Source: Citrobacter portucalensis | GTDB lineage: Bacteria; Pseudomonadota; Gammaproteobacteria; Enterobacterales; Enterobacteriaceae | Direction: 5' to 3' | NCBI RefSeq assembly: GCF_002042885.1 | Contig: NZ_MVFY01000002.1 | Coordinates: 62,001-126,000, forward strand | Length of the DNA stretch: 64,000 nt | Part shown: positions 18,226 through 28,131 of the stretch, piece after piece | Numbering within the stretch: the stretch's first letter is position 1 | How the letters are laid out: each line of letters begins with the position of its first letter | The notes under the pieces: model-generated | Seen by the model: only the letters and a program-made list of their open reading frames with translations | What the model was told of the DNA's origin: nothing | Database searches by the model: none | Position numbers and translations under genes: made by a program

Positions 18226-18289
18226 TTCGCCAAAAGCAAAAACCCGCCTTTTGGGCGGGTTCTTTAAATGAGTGCTGCCTGGACTCGGA
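18226..18289 (-). repeat. Degenerate copy of the tRNA-Phe 3' end plus terminator (candidate att remnant)
   Basis: The stretch TTCGCCAAAAGCAAAAACCCGCC..GGCGGGTTCTTT..AAAT-AGTG-TGCCTGGACTCGGA repeats, with a few changes, the block 18,389-18,451 that holds the tRNA-Phe terminator and the last about 20 tRNA bases. Duplication of a tRNA 3' end is the usual trace of site-specific integration. No integrase gene is visible in the window. Confidence 0.65.
18239..18266. terminator. Rho-independent terminator after the T6SS operon
   Basis: The 8-bp perfect stem AACCCGCC/GGCGGGTT with a TTTTG loop is followed by TCTTT on the + strand. On the - strand it is followed by a longer T run, so it works in both directions. 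Its sequence closely resembles the tRNA-Phe terminator at 18,405-18,423. Confidence 0.8.
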
Positions 18290-18291
18290 CT

Positions 18292-18376
18292 AACGCTTTA
18301 AGCGTTGAACAGCGCGCTTGTCGCGCTGGCACCGAAGGGGTGAGCCGCTGGCGGCGAATAATCGAACGAAGTTCGA
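18292..18376. repeat. String of five short palindromes
   Basis: Between the two terminator copies lie consecutive small inverted repeats: AACGCTTTAAGCGTT (18292), CAGCGCGCTTGTCGCGCTG (18310), CACCGAAGGGGTG (18330), GCCGCTGGCGGC (18344) and TCGAACGAAGTTCGA (18362). They are separated by only 1-6 bases. Function unknown. Confidence 0.7.
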
Positions 18377-18398
18377 TGAAGAGTCCGTTTCGCCAAAA

Positions 18399-18423
18399 GC
18401 AAAAAACCCGCCATAGGCGGGTT
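18399..18423 (-). terminator. Terminator of the tRNA-Phe gene
   Basis: The stem AACCCGCC/GGCGGGTT with an ATA loop is followed on the - strand by a run of six T. It lies 12 bp past the tRNA 3' end. Confidence 0.8.
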
Positions 18424-18434
18424 CTTCTAAATAG

Positions 18435-18510
18435 TGGTGCCCGGACTCGGAATCGAACCAAGGACACGGGGATTTTCAATCCCCTGCTCTACCGACTGAG
18501 CTATCCGGGC
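18435..18510 (-). tRNA. pheV: tRNA-Phe (anticodon GAA)
   Basis: The 76-nt reverse complement folds as a cloverleaf. It begins GCCCGGATAGCTCAGTCGG, has the anticodon loop TTGAAAA giving GAA, carries GGTTCGATTCC in the T arm, and ends in encoded CCA. The location next to yqgA corresponds to pheV of E. coli, a known hotspot for genomic islands. Here the T6SS locus occupies the 3' side. Confidence 0.97.
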
Positions 18511-18514
18511 AACG

Positions 18515-18549
18515 AGGCGCATTAAACCCGATTCGCTTCGCTTCGTCAA
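18515..18549 (-). promoter_or_regulatory. tRNA-Phe promoter with GC-rich discriminator
   Basis: On the - strand TTGACG (18549-18544) is separated by exactly 17 bp from TTTAAT (18526-18521), followed by GCGCC. Such a GC-rich discriminator is typical of stringently controlled stable-RNA promoters. Confidence 0.75.
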
Positions 18550-18615
18550 CGAAATTTCTTCAAATCAATGCAGACTGCACAATCTATCACCACATTGTTG
18601 CTATTGCACGCATTC

Positions 18616-19323
18616 TCAGGCAAAAAATGCCGTCCACGCGGCGGAAAGCGGCATTGCCAGCAGAAGGGCAGGAAGCATATTCACAACCGCAAACATTTTG
18701 ATTCCACAAATACGTAAACCGGTTGCCAACAACAGTAGCCCACCTACGGCGCTGAAATCGGCCATCATGGCTGGCGTCGTTAGGGGCAAAATCATTGCCG
18801 CGCAGGTGGCAAGCGTTAACTGGATTGCCAGCATTGGTACACAAATTGCCGATACCGCGATACCTAATGAACAGGCAAAAATGATGGCCGTGAAGAAATC
18901 AAGAAACGACTTGGCGATTAAAATATTCGGATCGCCGGTCATCCCTTCATGTATCGCCCCGAAGATCCCGGTACCACTGGCGCAAAATAGCACGATGATG
19001 GCCACATAGCTCTGGATGAAGGATTCGTGCGTGGTGTTGGCATCCGACCGGGTGAAAAGCTGCTGCGCTTTGGCAACCGCGGTATTGATCCCTTTTTCCA
19101 GATAACAGAACTCACCAATTAATGCACCGACCAACGTAGCCAGGACCATCACCGGTAGGTTAGCGCATTTGATAACCAGCAAAATACCAATTCCCAAAGA
19201 GCACAATCCGAATATGGAGGTCATGGAGGCACGAATGCGTTCCGGTAAATGCTGGCTGAGTAGTGCGCCGAGAACACCACCAAATAAAATGGCGCCAGCA
19301 TTAATAAAGGGTCCAATTACCAC
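18616..19323 (-). CDS. yqgA: YqgA, DUF554 inner-membrane protein
   Basis: A 235-residue integral membrane protein with six to seven hydrophobic segments and the DUF554 start MVIGPFINAGAILFGGVLGALL. Its biochemical role is not established; some relatives are proposed transporters. It lies between tRNA-Phe and speC, transcribed divergently from speC, exactly as in E. coli K-12. The 3' end is intact, so the island at the tRNA did not disturb it. Confidence 0.92.
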   Translation of the reverse strand: MVIGPFINAGAILFGGVLGALLSQHLPERIRASMTSIFGLCSLGIGILLVIKCANLPVMVLATLVGALIGEFCYLEKGINTAVAKAQQLFTRSDANTTHESFIQSYVAIIVLFCASGTGIFGAIHEGMTGDPNILIAKSFLDFFTAIIFACSLGIAVSAICVPMLAIQLTLATCAAMILPLTTPAMMADFSAVGGLLLLATGLRICGIKMFAVVNMLPALLLAMPLSAAWTAFFA

Positions 19324-19791
19324 GTTTGCTCCTGCATACCCATTATCGTCTTGATGCTAAAGGCAATTCTCTGGGTAAAATATGTTTTCAGATTGCATTA
19401 TTATGCCGCGATTGACAGACGAAATGCTTGTTTATCTGTGAGGTTCAGGCTCCGGATTTTATCTTGCGCCTGAAAGTGAAAGGTGCCATGATTGCGCGAA
19501 TTTTCTCCTGTCTGAATGGGGCTGCCTGGGATGATATTACTCCCCCTACATCGCCTTCAACATCGCCTTTTTGCGCGACGTTTGCCCCTTCCTGCGACTT
19601 ATCTTTACGCTCCCACCATGCGGTGAGGGCAGCGCACGCTCACTGCAGGATAACAGTAAAATCAGAGGCTATCTGCTTTTACTGATGTCTGGCGGTCGGG
19701 GCTGGTAACCAGTTTGACCTGTCATTTCGTGGGCAAAGCAATATGGCTTTGTCCGGGACTTTTGATTTTCCCGAAACGGGTTATTGCGCTT
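19324..19791. other. yqgA-speC intergenic region, 468 bp
   Basis: A divergent intergenic region carrying the promoters of yqgA and speC. I see no convincing small gene; open frames here lack ribosome sites and family resemblance. The long stretch upstream of speC fits a long untranslated leader, as known for speC in E. coli. Confidence 0.5.
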
Positions 19792-21927
19792 ATGAAATCA
19801 ATGAAAATTGCCGCCAGTGGAGAACTGGTTTCTCGTCTGTCCAGCCATCGTCAGGTGGTGTCGCTGGACAGTACTGATTTTACTGACGTTGCGGCAGTCG
19901 TCATTACCGTTGCGGATAGCCGCAGCGGGATCCTTGCTTTGCTGAAACACACCGGTTTTCATATACCCGTGTTTCTGTTCGCAGAGTCGGATGTTGATCT
20001 GCCGGCGGGCGTGAATGCGGTCATTCGCGGTCAGGCGCAGGACTGGCTGGAGCTGGAGTCTGCTGCCTGTCAGTATGAAGAAGATTTGCTGCCGCCGTTC
20101 TATGACACGTTGACTCAGTATGTCGAGATGGGGAACAGCACATTTGCCTGCCCAGGACATCAACACGGTGAGTTCTTTAAAAAGCATCCCGCGGGGCGCC
20201 ATTTCTACGAGTTCTTTGGCGAGAATCTGTTTCGCGCGGATATGTGCAACGCCGACGTTAAGCTTGGCGATCTGCTGATTCATGAAGGCTCGGCGAAACA
20301 TGCGCAGAAATTTGCCGCGAAAGTTTTCCACGCGGATAAAACCTACTTTGTGCTGAACGGGACCTCTGCGGCCAATAAAGTAGTAACCAATGCGCTGCTG
20401 ACGCGCGGCGATCTGGTGCTGTTTGACCGTAATAACCATAAGTCGAACCACCACGGTGCGCTGATCCAGGCGGGTGCGACGCCGGTGTATCTGGAAGCGG
20501 CGCGTAATCCGTTTGGCTTTATTGGCGGTATTGACGAGCACTGCTTTGATGAGGAGTATCTGCGCCAGCAACTTCGCGAGGTTGCGCCGCAAAAGGCCGA
20601 TCAACCGCGCCCGTTCCGTCTGGCGATCATTCAGCTCGGCACCTATGACGGTACGATCTACAACGCCCGGCAGGTGATCGACAAGATCGGTCATCTGTGT
20701 GATTACATCCTGTTTGACTCTGCATGGGTCGGTTACGAGCAATTTATTCCGATGATGGCCGATGGGTCACCGCTGCTGCTGGAGCTTGATGCTAACGATC
20801 CGGGGATTTTTGTCACCCAGTCGGTACACAAACAGCAGGCCGGATTCTCGCAAACTTCGCAGATCCACAAAAAGGATAACCATATTCGCGGTCAGGCGCG
20901 GTTCTGCCCGCATAAGCGTCTGAATAATGCATTTATGCTGCATGCTTCTACCAGTCCGTTTTACCCGCTGTTTGCGGCGCTGGATGTTAACGCCAAAATC
21001 CATGAAGGCGAGAGCGGCCGTCGGCTGTGGGCGGAGTGTGTGACGCTGGGCATTGAGGCCCGTAAAGCGATACTTACCCGCTGTAAGATGATTCAGCCGT
21101 TTGTTCCCCCGGTAGTTGATGGCAAACCGTGGGAAAGCTATCCGACACAGGTGATTGCCAGCGAGCGTCGCTTCTTTAGCTTCGAACCAGGTGCTAAATG
21201 GCATGGTTTTTCCGGCTACGCGCGCGACCAGTATTTCGTTGACCCTTGCAAACTGCTGTTAACCACTCCGGGCATTGACGCACAAACCGGGCAATATACC
21301 GAGTTTGGTATTCCGGCGACGATTCTGGCGCATTACCTGCGTGAAAACGGCATCGTGCCGGAGAAATGCGACCTTAACTCGATTCTGTTCCTGCTGACCC
21401 CGGCAGAAAGCGCAGAGAAACTGGCGCAACTGGTGGCGATGCTGGCGCAGTTTGAGCAGCATATTGAAGACGATACGCCGCTGGCAGATGTGCTGCCCAC
21501 CATCTTCAATAAGTATCCGGTACGCTATCGGGATTACACCCTGCGTGAACTGTGCCAGGAGATGCACTCACTGTACGTCAGCTTTGATGTGAAAGATCTG
21601 CAAAAAGCGATGTTCCGTCAGGAAAGTTTACCTGCCGTGGCGATGAACCCACAGGATGCGAACAGCGCTTTTATCCGTGGTGATGTTGAACTGGTGCGGA
21701 TTAGTGAAGCAGCTGGCCGCATTGCGGCGGAAGGTGCGCTGCCTTATCCTCCGGGCGTGCTGTGCGTGGTACCGGGCGAAGTATGGGGTGGGGCGGTACA
21801 GCAATATTTTCTGGCGCTGGAAGAGGGCGTAAACCTGCTGCCAGGCTTCTCGCCGGAGCTGCAAGGTGTTTACAGTGAAACGGATGCAGACGGTATTAAG
21901 CGTCTGTATGGATATGTGGTGAAGTAA
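19792..21927 (+). CDS. speC: Biosynthetic ornithine decarboxylase
   Basis: A PLP enzyme that converts ornithine to putrescine, a fold-type I decarboxylase of the SpeC/SpeF/CadA/AdiA group. The start at 19792 (MKSMKIAASGELVSR) matches the E. coli protein and gives the same 711 residues; upstream in-frame ATGs are unlikely. There is an N-terminal wing domain, then a catalytic core with CPGHQHG near 125-131, and the PLP lysine in SVHKQQAGF at about residue 347. The C-terminal domain ends LKRLYGYVVK-like (IKRLYGYVVK). Putrescine made here links to speA-speB and metK further along. A bidirectional terminator separates it from nupG. Confidence 0.97.
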   Translation: MKSMKIAASGELVSRLSSHRQVVSLDSTDFTDVAAVVITVADSRSGILALLKHTGFHIPVFLFAESDVDLPAGVNAVIRGQAQDWLELESAACQYEEDLLPPFYDTLTQYVEMGNSTFACPGHQHGEFFKKHPAGRHFYEFFGENLFRADMCNADVKLGDLLIHEGSAKHAQKFAAKVFHADKTYFVLNGTSAANKVVTNALLTRGDLVLFDRNNHKSNHHGALIQAGATPVYLEAARNPFGFIGGIDEHCFDEEYLRQQLREVAPQKADQPRPFRLAIIQLGTYDGTIYNARQVIDKIGHLCDYILFDSAWVGYEQFIPMMADGSPLLLELDANDPGIFVTQSVHKQQAGFSQTSQIHKKDNHIRGQARFCPHKRLNNAFMLHASTSPFYPLFAALDVNAKIHEGESGRRLWAECVTLGIEARKAILTRCKMIQPFVPPVVDGKPWESYPTQVIASERRFFSFEPGAKWHGFSGYARDQYFVDPCKLLLTTPGIDAQTGQYTEFGIPATILAHYLRENGIVPEKCDLNSILFLLTPAESAEKLAQLVAMLAQFEQHIEDDTPLADVLPTIFNKYPVRYRDYTLRELCQEMHSLYVSFDVKDLQKAMFRQESLPAVAMNPQDANSAFIRGDVELVRISEAAGRIAAEGALPYPPGVLCVVPGEVWGGAVQQYFLALEEGVNLLPGFSPELQGVYSETDADGIKRLYGYVVK

Positions 21928-21935
21928 GCGCAAAA

Positions 21936-21965
21936 AAAGCGGGTTACCTTTTGGTAACCCGCTTT
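21936..21965. terminator. Bidirectional terminator between speC and nupG
   Basis: The 13-bp perfect stem AAAGCGGGTTACC/GGTAACCCGCTTT with a TTTT loop has an A-run on one side and a T-run on the other. It serves convergent speC and nupG. Confidence 0.9.
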
Positions 21966-21979
21966 TCTCTGCGTAAACG

Positions 21980-23236
21980 TTAGTGCGCGATAGTCTGTGT
22001 GCCTGCTGGAACGCGTACGTGTTTGTATTTAAACAGCGCAACGAAGGCAAAAGCCAGAACCAGCGAGTAACCTGCGAAGATCAACCACACGGTCTGCCAG
22101 TCGGTAATACCGTTCAGCGTATAGTGTTCAACAACTTTACCGCTCACCAGTCCGCCCAGAATACAACCGAAGCCGTTGGTCATCATCAGGAACATACCCT
22201 GTGCGCTGGCGCGGATTTCAGGGCGTACTTCTTTCTCCACGAACACAGAACCAGAGATGTTGAAGAAGTCGAAGGCGCAGCCGTAAACAATCATCGACAG
22301 AACCAGCAGCACGGTACCGAACGGCGTTGGATCGCCGTAGGCAAACAGGCCGAAGCGCAGCATCCACGCCACAATACTGATAAGCATCACGTTCTTAATA
22401 CCGTAACGGCTTAAGAAGAACGGGATAGTCAGGATAAACAGCGTCTCGGAAATCTGTGAAATCGACATCATCACCGATGCGTGTTCCACGATAAAGCTAC
22501 CGGAGAACAGCGGGTTGTTATCGAAGCTGTGCAGGAAGGTGTTACCAAACATATTGGTAATCTGCAGCTCTGCGCCCAGCATCATTGAGAAGATGAAGAA
22601 AATCGCCATACGCTTGTTTTTAAACAGCGCGAAAGCATCCAGACCGAGCATTGATGTCCAGCTCTGGTTTTTCTGCTGATTGGCAACCGGAATATGCGGC
22701 AGCGTCAGGGTGAACAATACCAGTACCAGGGACAATGTCGCACCGATGTACAGCTGCATATGGCTCAGTTCAAAGCCGGAGAAGCTCACGGCCCACATCG
22801 CCAGAATAAAGCCGATGGTGCCCCAGATACGAATTGGCGGGAAGTCGGTAACGATATCCATCCCGGCAGATTGCAAGCGATAGTAGGAGATGGTGTTGAT
22901 TAGCCCCAGTGTTGGCATATAGGCCAGGGAGTTAAGCAAGATCACAAAGAACATGGCCCCTGGCGTGGTGACTTCGGCTGCGGCAAACAGCGTTCCTGCA
23001 CCGACCAGGTGGCAAAGGGCGTAAACCCACTTCGCACTGATCCATTTATCGGCCACGATCCCTAACAGCGTTGGCATAAGCACGGCGGCGATCCCCAGCG
23101 AGCTATACACCGCGCCAATGGATGCACCATCGAATTTAAGGGTGACAAACATATAGGAGCCGAGGGTAGTGAGCCAACTACCCCATAAGCAGAACTGCAG
23201 AAACGAGAGAACTTTCAGCTGCAGCTTAAGATTCAT
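21980..23236 (-). CDS. nupG: Nucleoside:H+ symporter NupG
   Basis: A high-affinity nucleoside permease of the inner membrane (nucleoside:H+ symporter family, MFS superfamily). The start at 23236 (MNLKLQLKVLSFLQFCLWG) gives 418 residues, the E. coli length, with 12 hydrophobic helices and MFS loops such as IVADKWISAKWV. An in-frame ATG 16 codons upstream is not supported. The upstream region has a small inverted repeat TGATtctATCA (23304-23314) and TGTGACAAAT at about 23,341, which could be regulator sites, since nupG is CRP-, CytR- and DeoR-controlled in E. coli. I could not assign them. Confidence 0.95.
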   Translation of the reverse strand: MNLKLQLKVLSFLQFCLWGSWLTTLGSYMFVTLKFDGASIGAVYSSLGIAAVLMPTLLGIVADKWISAKWVYALCHLVGAGTLFAAAEVTTPGAMFFVILLNSLAYMPTLGLINTISYYRLQSAGMDIVTDFPPIRIWGTIGFILAMWAVSFSGFELSHMQLYIGATLSLVLVLFTLTLPHIPVANQQKNQSWTSMLGLDAFALFKNKRMAIFFIFSMMLGAELQITNMFGNTFLHSFDNNPLFSGSFIVEHASVMMSISQISETLFILTIPFFLSRYGIKNVMLISIVAWMLRFGLFAYGDPTPFGTVLLVLSMIVYGCAFDFFNISGSVFVEKEVRPEIRASAQGMFLMMTNGFGCILGGLVSGKVVEHYTLNGITDWQTVWLIFAGYSLVLAFAFVALFKYKHVRVPAGTQTIAH

Positions 23237-23408
23237 GTTAATTTCCTCACACCGTAATGCGGATGAATGTTTTAAAAGGCACATTTGCCGTGGCTATATG
23301 ATGTGATTCTATCAATGAGATGCACTCTTTTTTTGTTACCTGTGACAAATATTTGCAAACAATTTCTGATTGCAAAGCAAAAGAGTGATGGAGTTAACAT
23401 TTTTGGTG

Positions 23409-23438
23409 CTTCAAGCCCCCGGTTTAGGGGGCTGAAGA
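23409..23438. terminator. Hairpin between nupG promoter region and mltC 3' end
   Basis: The stem CTTCAAGCCCCC pairs with GGGGGCTGAAG around GGTTTA, just downstream of mltC. There is no clear T run on either strand, so it may be a mRNA 3'-end stabiliser rather than a terminator. Confidence 0.4.
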
Positions 23439-23446
23439 GGAATACA

Positions 23447-24900
<1,454 letters not shown>

Positions 24901-24915
24901 TTATCGTCCGGTACG

Positions 24916-25968
24916 TTAAACGTGTGTACCGGCACGTAATTGCTGTAACAAACGCTCCACGGGAGCCGCCAGTCCGACCGACGGCGGTTGCGCTAAGTTA
25001 TACCAGAGCGCGTTGCCTTCATCCATGCATGAGGTGAATGAAGACACGGGAAGCCACATAGGCACAATATCTAAGTGGAAATGGCTAAAGGTATGGCGAA
25101 ACGCATTAAGTTGGGTCAGATTATCTGCGTTAATTTGTCGTTGCGCCAGCCAGTTGCGCAGTCCATCTTCGTCGTCAAACTGCGGAAAACAGTATAAACC
25201 ACCCCATAAGCCGCTGGGCGGTCGCTGTGAGAGCAGCACTTCGTCATCATGCTGCATCAGTAAAAAATAGCCCGTTCGTTCCGGTAGCGTCTGTTTGGGC
25301 TTTTTACCGGGATACAGCGCCCAACTTGCATTGGCGCTCGCCACACAGCCATTTTCCAACGGACACAGGGAACATTTAGGTTTTGAGCGCGTACAGACCA
25401 TGGCGCCTAAATCCATCATCGCCTGATTAAAACGCTCAACACCCTGGGCCGGCGTAACTTGCTCGCTCAGCTCCCACAGCTTCTTTTCGACCTCTTTTTT
25501 ACCCGGCCAGCCGCTTACAGCATAACAGCGAGCCAGCACGCGTTTGACGTTACCGTCGAGAATCGGAAAATGCTGACCCAGAGAGAGAGAAAGGATCGCG
25601 CCTGCGGTTGAACGTCCGACGCCAGGTAGGGCTGCCACCTCATCAAAGGTTTGCGGAAATATACCGCTATGCAGCGTCACAACCTGCTGCGCGGCTTTAT
25701 GCAGATTACGCGCACGGGCGTAATAACCCAGCCCGGTCCACAAATGCAGAACTTCATCCAGCGGCGCATGGGCCAAATCCGTTACCGTTGGGAAGCGCGC
25801 CATAAAGCGCTCAAAATAGGGGATAACGGTCGCAACCTGAGTTTGTTGCAGCATTACCTCAGAGAGCCATACTTTGTAAGGCGTCTTGTCAATTTGCCAG
25901 GGCAGCGTTTTCCGCCCGTATTTGTCGTACCAGCTCAAAACCTGAGCCGAAAATTGAGACGCTTGCAT
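24916..25968 (-). CDS. mutY: Adenine DNA glycosylase MutY
   Basis: Removes adenine mispaired with 8-oxoguanine in the GO repair system. The start at 25968 ([20 protein letters not shown]) gives 350 residues as in E. coli. Visible are the catalytic Glu in [10 protein letters not shown] (E37), the HhH-GPD motif [12 protein letters not shown], the catalytic Asp in [12 protein letters not shown], the Fe-S cysteines in [17 protein letters not shown] (spacing 6-2-5), and a C-terminal NUDIX-like domain that recognises 8-oxoG. It is transcribed divergently from trmB across about 160 bp. Confidence 0.97.
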   Translation of the reverse strand: MQASQFSAQVLSWYDKYGRKTLPWQIDKTPYKVWLSEVMLQQTQVATVIPYFERFMARFPTVTDLAHAPLDEVLHLWTGLGYYARARNLHKAAQQVVTLHSGIFPQTFDEVAALPGVGRSTAGAILSLSLGQHFPILDGNVKRVLARCYAVSGWPGKKEVEKKLWELSEQVTPAQGVERFNQAMMDLGAMVCTRSKPKCSLCPLENGCVASANASWALYPGKKPKQTLPERTGYFLLMQHDDEVLLSQRPPSGLWGGLYCFPQFDDEDGLRNWLAQRQINADNLTQLNAFRHTFSHFHLDIVPMWLPVSSFTSCMDEGNALWYNLAQPPSVGLAAPVERLLQQLRAGTHV

Positions 25969-26128
25969 GATTACCGTTTCATTATTGCCGGGGGAAAGAT
26001 TGCAGCACAGCGGCAACGGGGTGTAAACCGGAACTTTCCGCTGCTCACTTTCTTCCTTTACTTGCATCCGGCAACTAACTTTGGATAATGCCCGTTTTCA
26101 GAACTCAAACACAGCAGACTAAACTTTT

Positions 26129-26848
26129 ATGAAGAACGACGTCATTTCACCGGAATTTGATGAAAACGGCCGCCCTCTGCGCCGGATTCGTAGTTTTGTT
26201 CGTCGCCAGGGGCGACTGACGAAAGGTCAGGAACACGCGCTGGAAAACTACTGGCCGGTGATGGGCGTTGAGTTCAGCGAAGAGCCTGTAGATTTCGCAG
26301 AACTGTTTGGCCGTGACGCGCCAGTCACGCTGGAAATCGGTTTTGGTATGGGAGCGTCGCTGGTTGCAATGGCGAAAGCGCGTCCGGAACAGAATTTCCT
26401 CGGCATTGAGGTTCACTCACCTGGCGTTGGTGCGTGTCTGGCTTCAGCCCATGAAGAGGGTGTCGAGAACCTGCGCGTCATGTGCCATGATGCCGTTGAA
26501 GTCCTGCATAAAATGATTCCTGACAATTCTTTATCTATGGTTCAGCTGTTTTTCCCTGACCCGTGGCATAAAGCACGTCATAATAAACGCCGTATCGTTC
26601 AGGTACCGTTTGCTGAGCATATCTTAAGTAAGCTGAAGCTGGGCGGCGTGTTCCATATGGCGACCGACTGGGAAGCGTATGCGGAGCACATGCTTGAAGT
26701 GATGTCCTCGATTGACGGGTATAAAAACCAGTCAGAGAGTAACGATTATGTACCGCGCCCGGAATCGCGCCCGGTAACCAAATTTGAACAACGTGGTCAT
26801 CGTCTTGGCCACGGCGTATGGGACTTAATGTTCGAGAGGGTGAAATAA
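26129..26848 (+). CDS. trmB: tRNA (guanine-N7)-methyltransferase TrmB
   Basis: Methylates N7 of G46 in the tRNA variable loop using S-adenosylmethionine. The 239-residue protein shows the SAM-binding loop [10 protein letters not shown] at about 71-80, the acidic FLGIEVH, and the family motif [16 protein letters not shown] at about 140-155. The stop overlaps the start of yggL (TAATG), so both genes are co-translated. Confidence 0.97.
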   Translation: MKNDVISPEFDENGRPLRRIRSFVRRQGRLTKGQEHALENYWPVMGVEFSEEPVDFAELFGRDAPVTLEIGFGMGASLVAMAKARPEQNFLGIEVHSPGVGACLASAHEEGVENLRVMCHDAVEVLHKMIPDNSLSMVQLFFPDPWHKARHNKRRIVQVPFAEHILSKLKLGGVFHMATDWEAYAEHMLEVMSSIDGYKNQSESNDYVPRPESRPVTKFEQRGHRLGHGVWDLMFERVK

Positions 26849-27174
26849 TGGCAAAGAACCGTAGCCGTCGTCTGCGTAAAAAGATGCACATCGAAGAATT
26901 CCAGGAAGTAGGATTTTCGGTTGCATGGCGTTTCCCGGAAGGTACATCTGGAGAGCAGGTCGATCAAATCGTTGATGACTTTATCAATGAAGTCATCGAA
27001 CCGAACAAGCTGGCTTTTGACGGCAGCGGCTATCTGGCCTGGGAAGGTCTGATCTGTCTGCAGGAAATCGGCAAATGCACCGAAGAACACCAGGCAATCG
27101 TGCGTAAGTGGCTGGAAGAGCACAAACTCGAAGAAGTGCGTACCAGCGAACTTTTCGATATTTGGTGGGACTAA
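26848..27174 (+). CDS. yggL: YggL, DUF469 family protein, ribosome assembly-linked
   Basis: A 108-residue protein with a basic N-terminus ([20 protein letters not shown]) and an acidic remainder ending ELFDIWWD, the DUF469 pattern. The start overlaps the trmB stop; an upstream in-frame ATG lies within trmB and is less likely. E. coli YggL has been linked to 50S subunit assembly, a statement from the literature that I cannot test here. yggN follows after 49 bp. Confidence 0.93.
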   Translation: MAKNRSRRLRKKMHIEEFQEVGFSVAWRFPEGTSGEQVDQIVDDFINEVIEPNKLAFDGSGYLAWEGLICLQEIGKCTEEHQAIVRKWLEEHKLEEVRTSELFDIWWD

Positions 27175-27223
27175 GTAGCACAGGGTCGGCAAATGCCGGC
27201 CCGATTTGTATTGAGGGAAAGAT

Positions 27224-27943
27224 ATGATGCGCAAAACGCTGCTGGCGGCAGTCCTAACGTTCACGGCGATGGCCGCACATGCAGATTACCAGTGCAGCGT
27301 CACCCCGCGTGACGATGTGATTTTGAGCCCACAAACGGTGCAGGTGAAGGGCGAGAATGGCGACCTGGTTATTACCCAGGCTGGTGATGTCACCTTCAAC
27401 GGTAAACAGTACAACCTGAACGCCGCACAGCGTGAGCAGGCCAAAGATTATCAGGCGGCGTTGCGTAGCAGCCTGCCGTGGATCGACGAAGGTGCCAGAG
27501 CGCGCGTAGAGAAAGGTCGCGTGGCGCTGGACAAAATCATCGCCAAAGAGGTCGGTGAAAGCAGCAACATGCGTGGCCGCTTAACCAAGCTGGATGCGCA
27601 ATTGAAAGAGCAGATGAACCGCATCATCGAGCATCGAACTGATGGCCTGACTTTCCATTATAAGGCGATTGATCAGGTCCGCGCGGACGGACAACAGCTG
27701 GTGAATCAGGCGATGGGCGGCATTTTGCAGGACAGCATCAACGAGATGGGAGCGAAAGCCGTGCTCAAAGGCGGTGGTAATCCACTGCAGGGCGTACTCG
27801 GAAGCCTCGGTGGTTTGCAGACCTCAATTCAGAACGAATGGAAGAATCAGGAACAAGACTTCCAGCAGTTTGGCAAAGATGTTTGTTCCCGCGTTGTGAC
27901 GCTGGAAAACGATCGTAAAACGCTGGTTAGCACTCTGAAATAA
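27224..27943 (+). CDS. yggN: YggN, exported DUF2884 protein
   Basis: A 239-residue protein with a cleavable signal peptide (MMRKTLLAAVLTFTAMAAHA, then DYQC), so probably periplasmic. The mature part matches the DUF2884/YggN family. It has two cysteines (in DYQCSV and DVCSRV) that could form a disulfide, and a Gln/Lys-rich helical body. Function unknown. It follows yggL at short distance and ends at a strong terminator. Confidence 0.92.
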   Translation: MMRKTLLAAVLTFTAMAAHADYQCSVTPRDDVILSPQTVQVKGENGDLVITQAGDVTFNGKQYNLNAAQREQAKDYQAALRSSLPWIDEGARARVEKGRVALDKIIAKEVGESSNMRGRLTKLDAQLKEQMNRIIEHRTDGLTFHYKAIDQVRADGQQLVNQAMGGILQDSINEMGAKAVLKGGGNPLQGVLGSLGGLQTSIQNEWKNQEQDFQQFGKDVCSRVVTLENDRKTLVSTLK

Positions 27944-27960
27944 TCTTCACCTCTTATTAA

Positions 27961-27992
27961 CGGCACAGAAACATTCTGTGCCGTTTTATTTT
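27961..27992 (+). terminator. Rho-independent terminator after yggN
   Basis: The stem CGGCACAGAA/TTCTGTGCCG with an ACA loop is followed by TTTTATTTT. Confidence 0.88.
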
Positions 27993-28131
27993 GTATATTT
28001 CTGTTTTTTTGATATCCATCTCTAAGAACGGCAATTTGGTGGAGATATAAATCTGGTTAATTGGAACTCGTCACATTATTCATCTGTAGGATAGACATAA
28101 TGCTGCAAATTCAAGTAACTGGAGAAATAAC

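Noticed and set aside
18268..18290. Possible second tRNA-Phe gene
   Set aside because: Only the last about 20 bases of a tRNA, with mismatches, are present; no D arm or anticodon.
19428..19685. An 85-codon frame upstream of speC
   Set aside because: No ribosome site, low-complexity Ser/Cys/Pro composition and no known gene at this place in E. coli.
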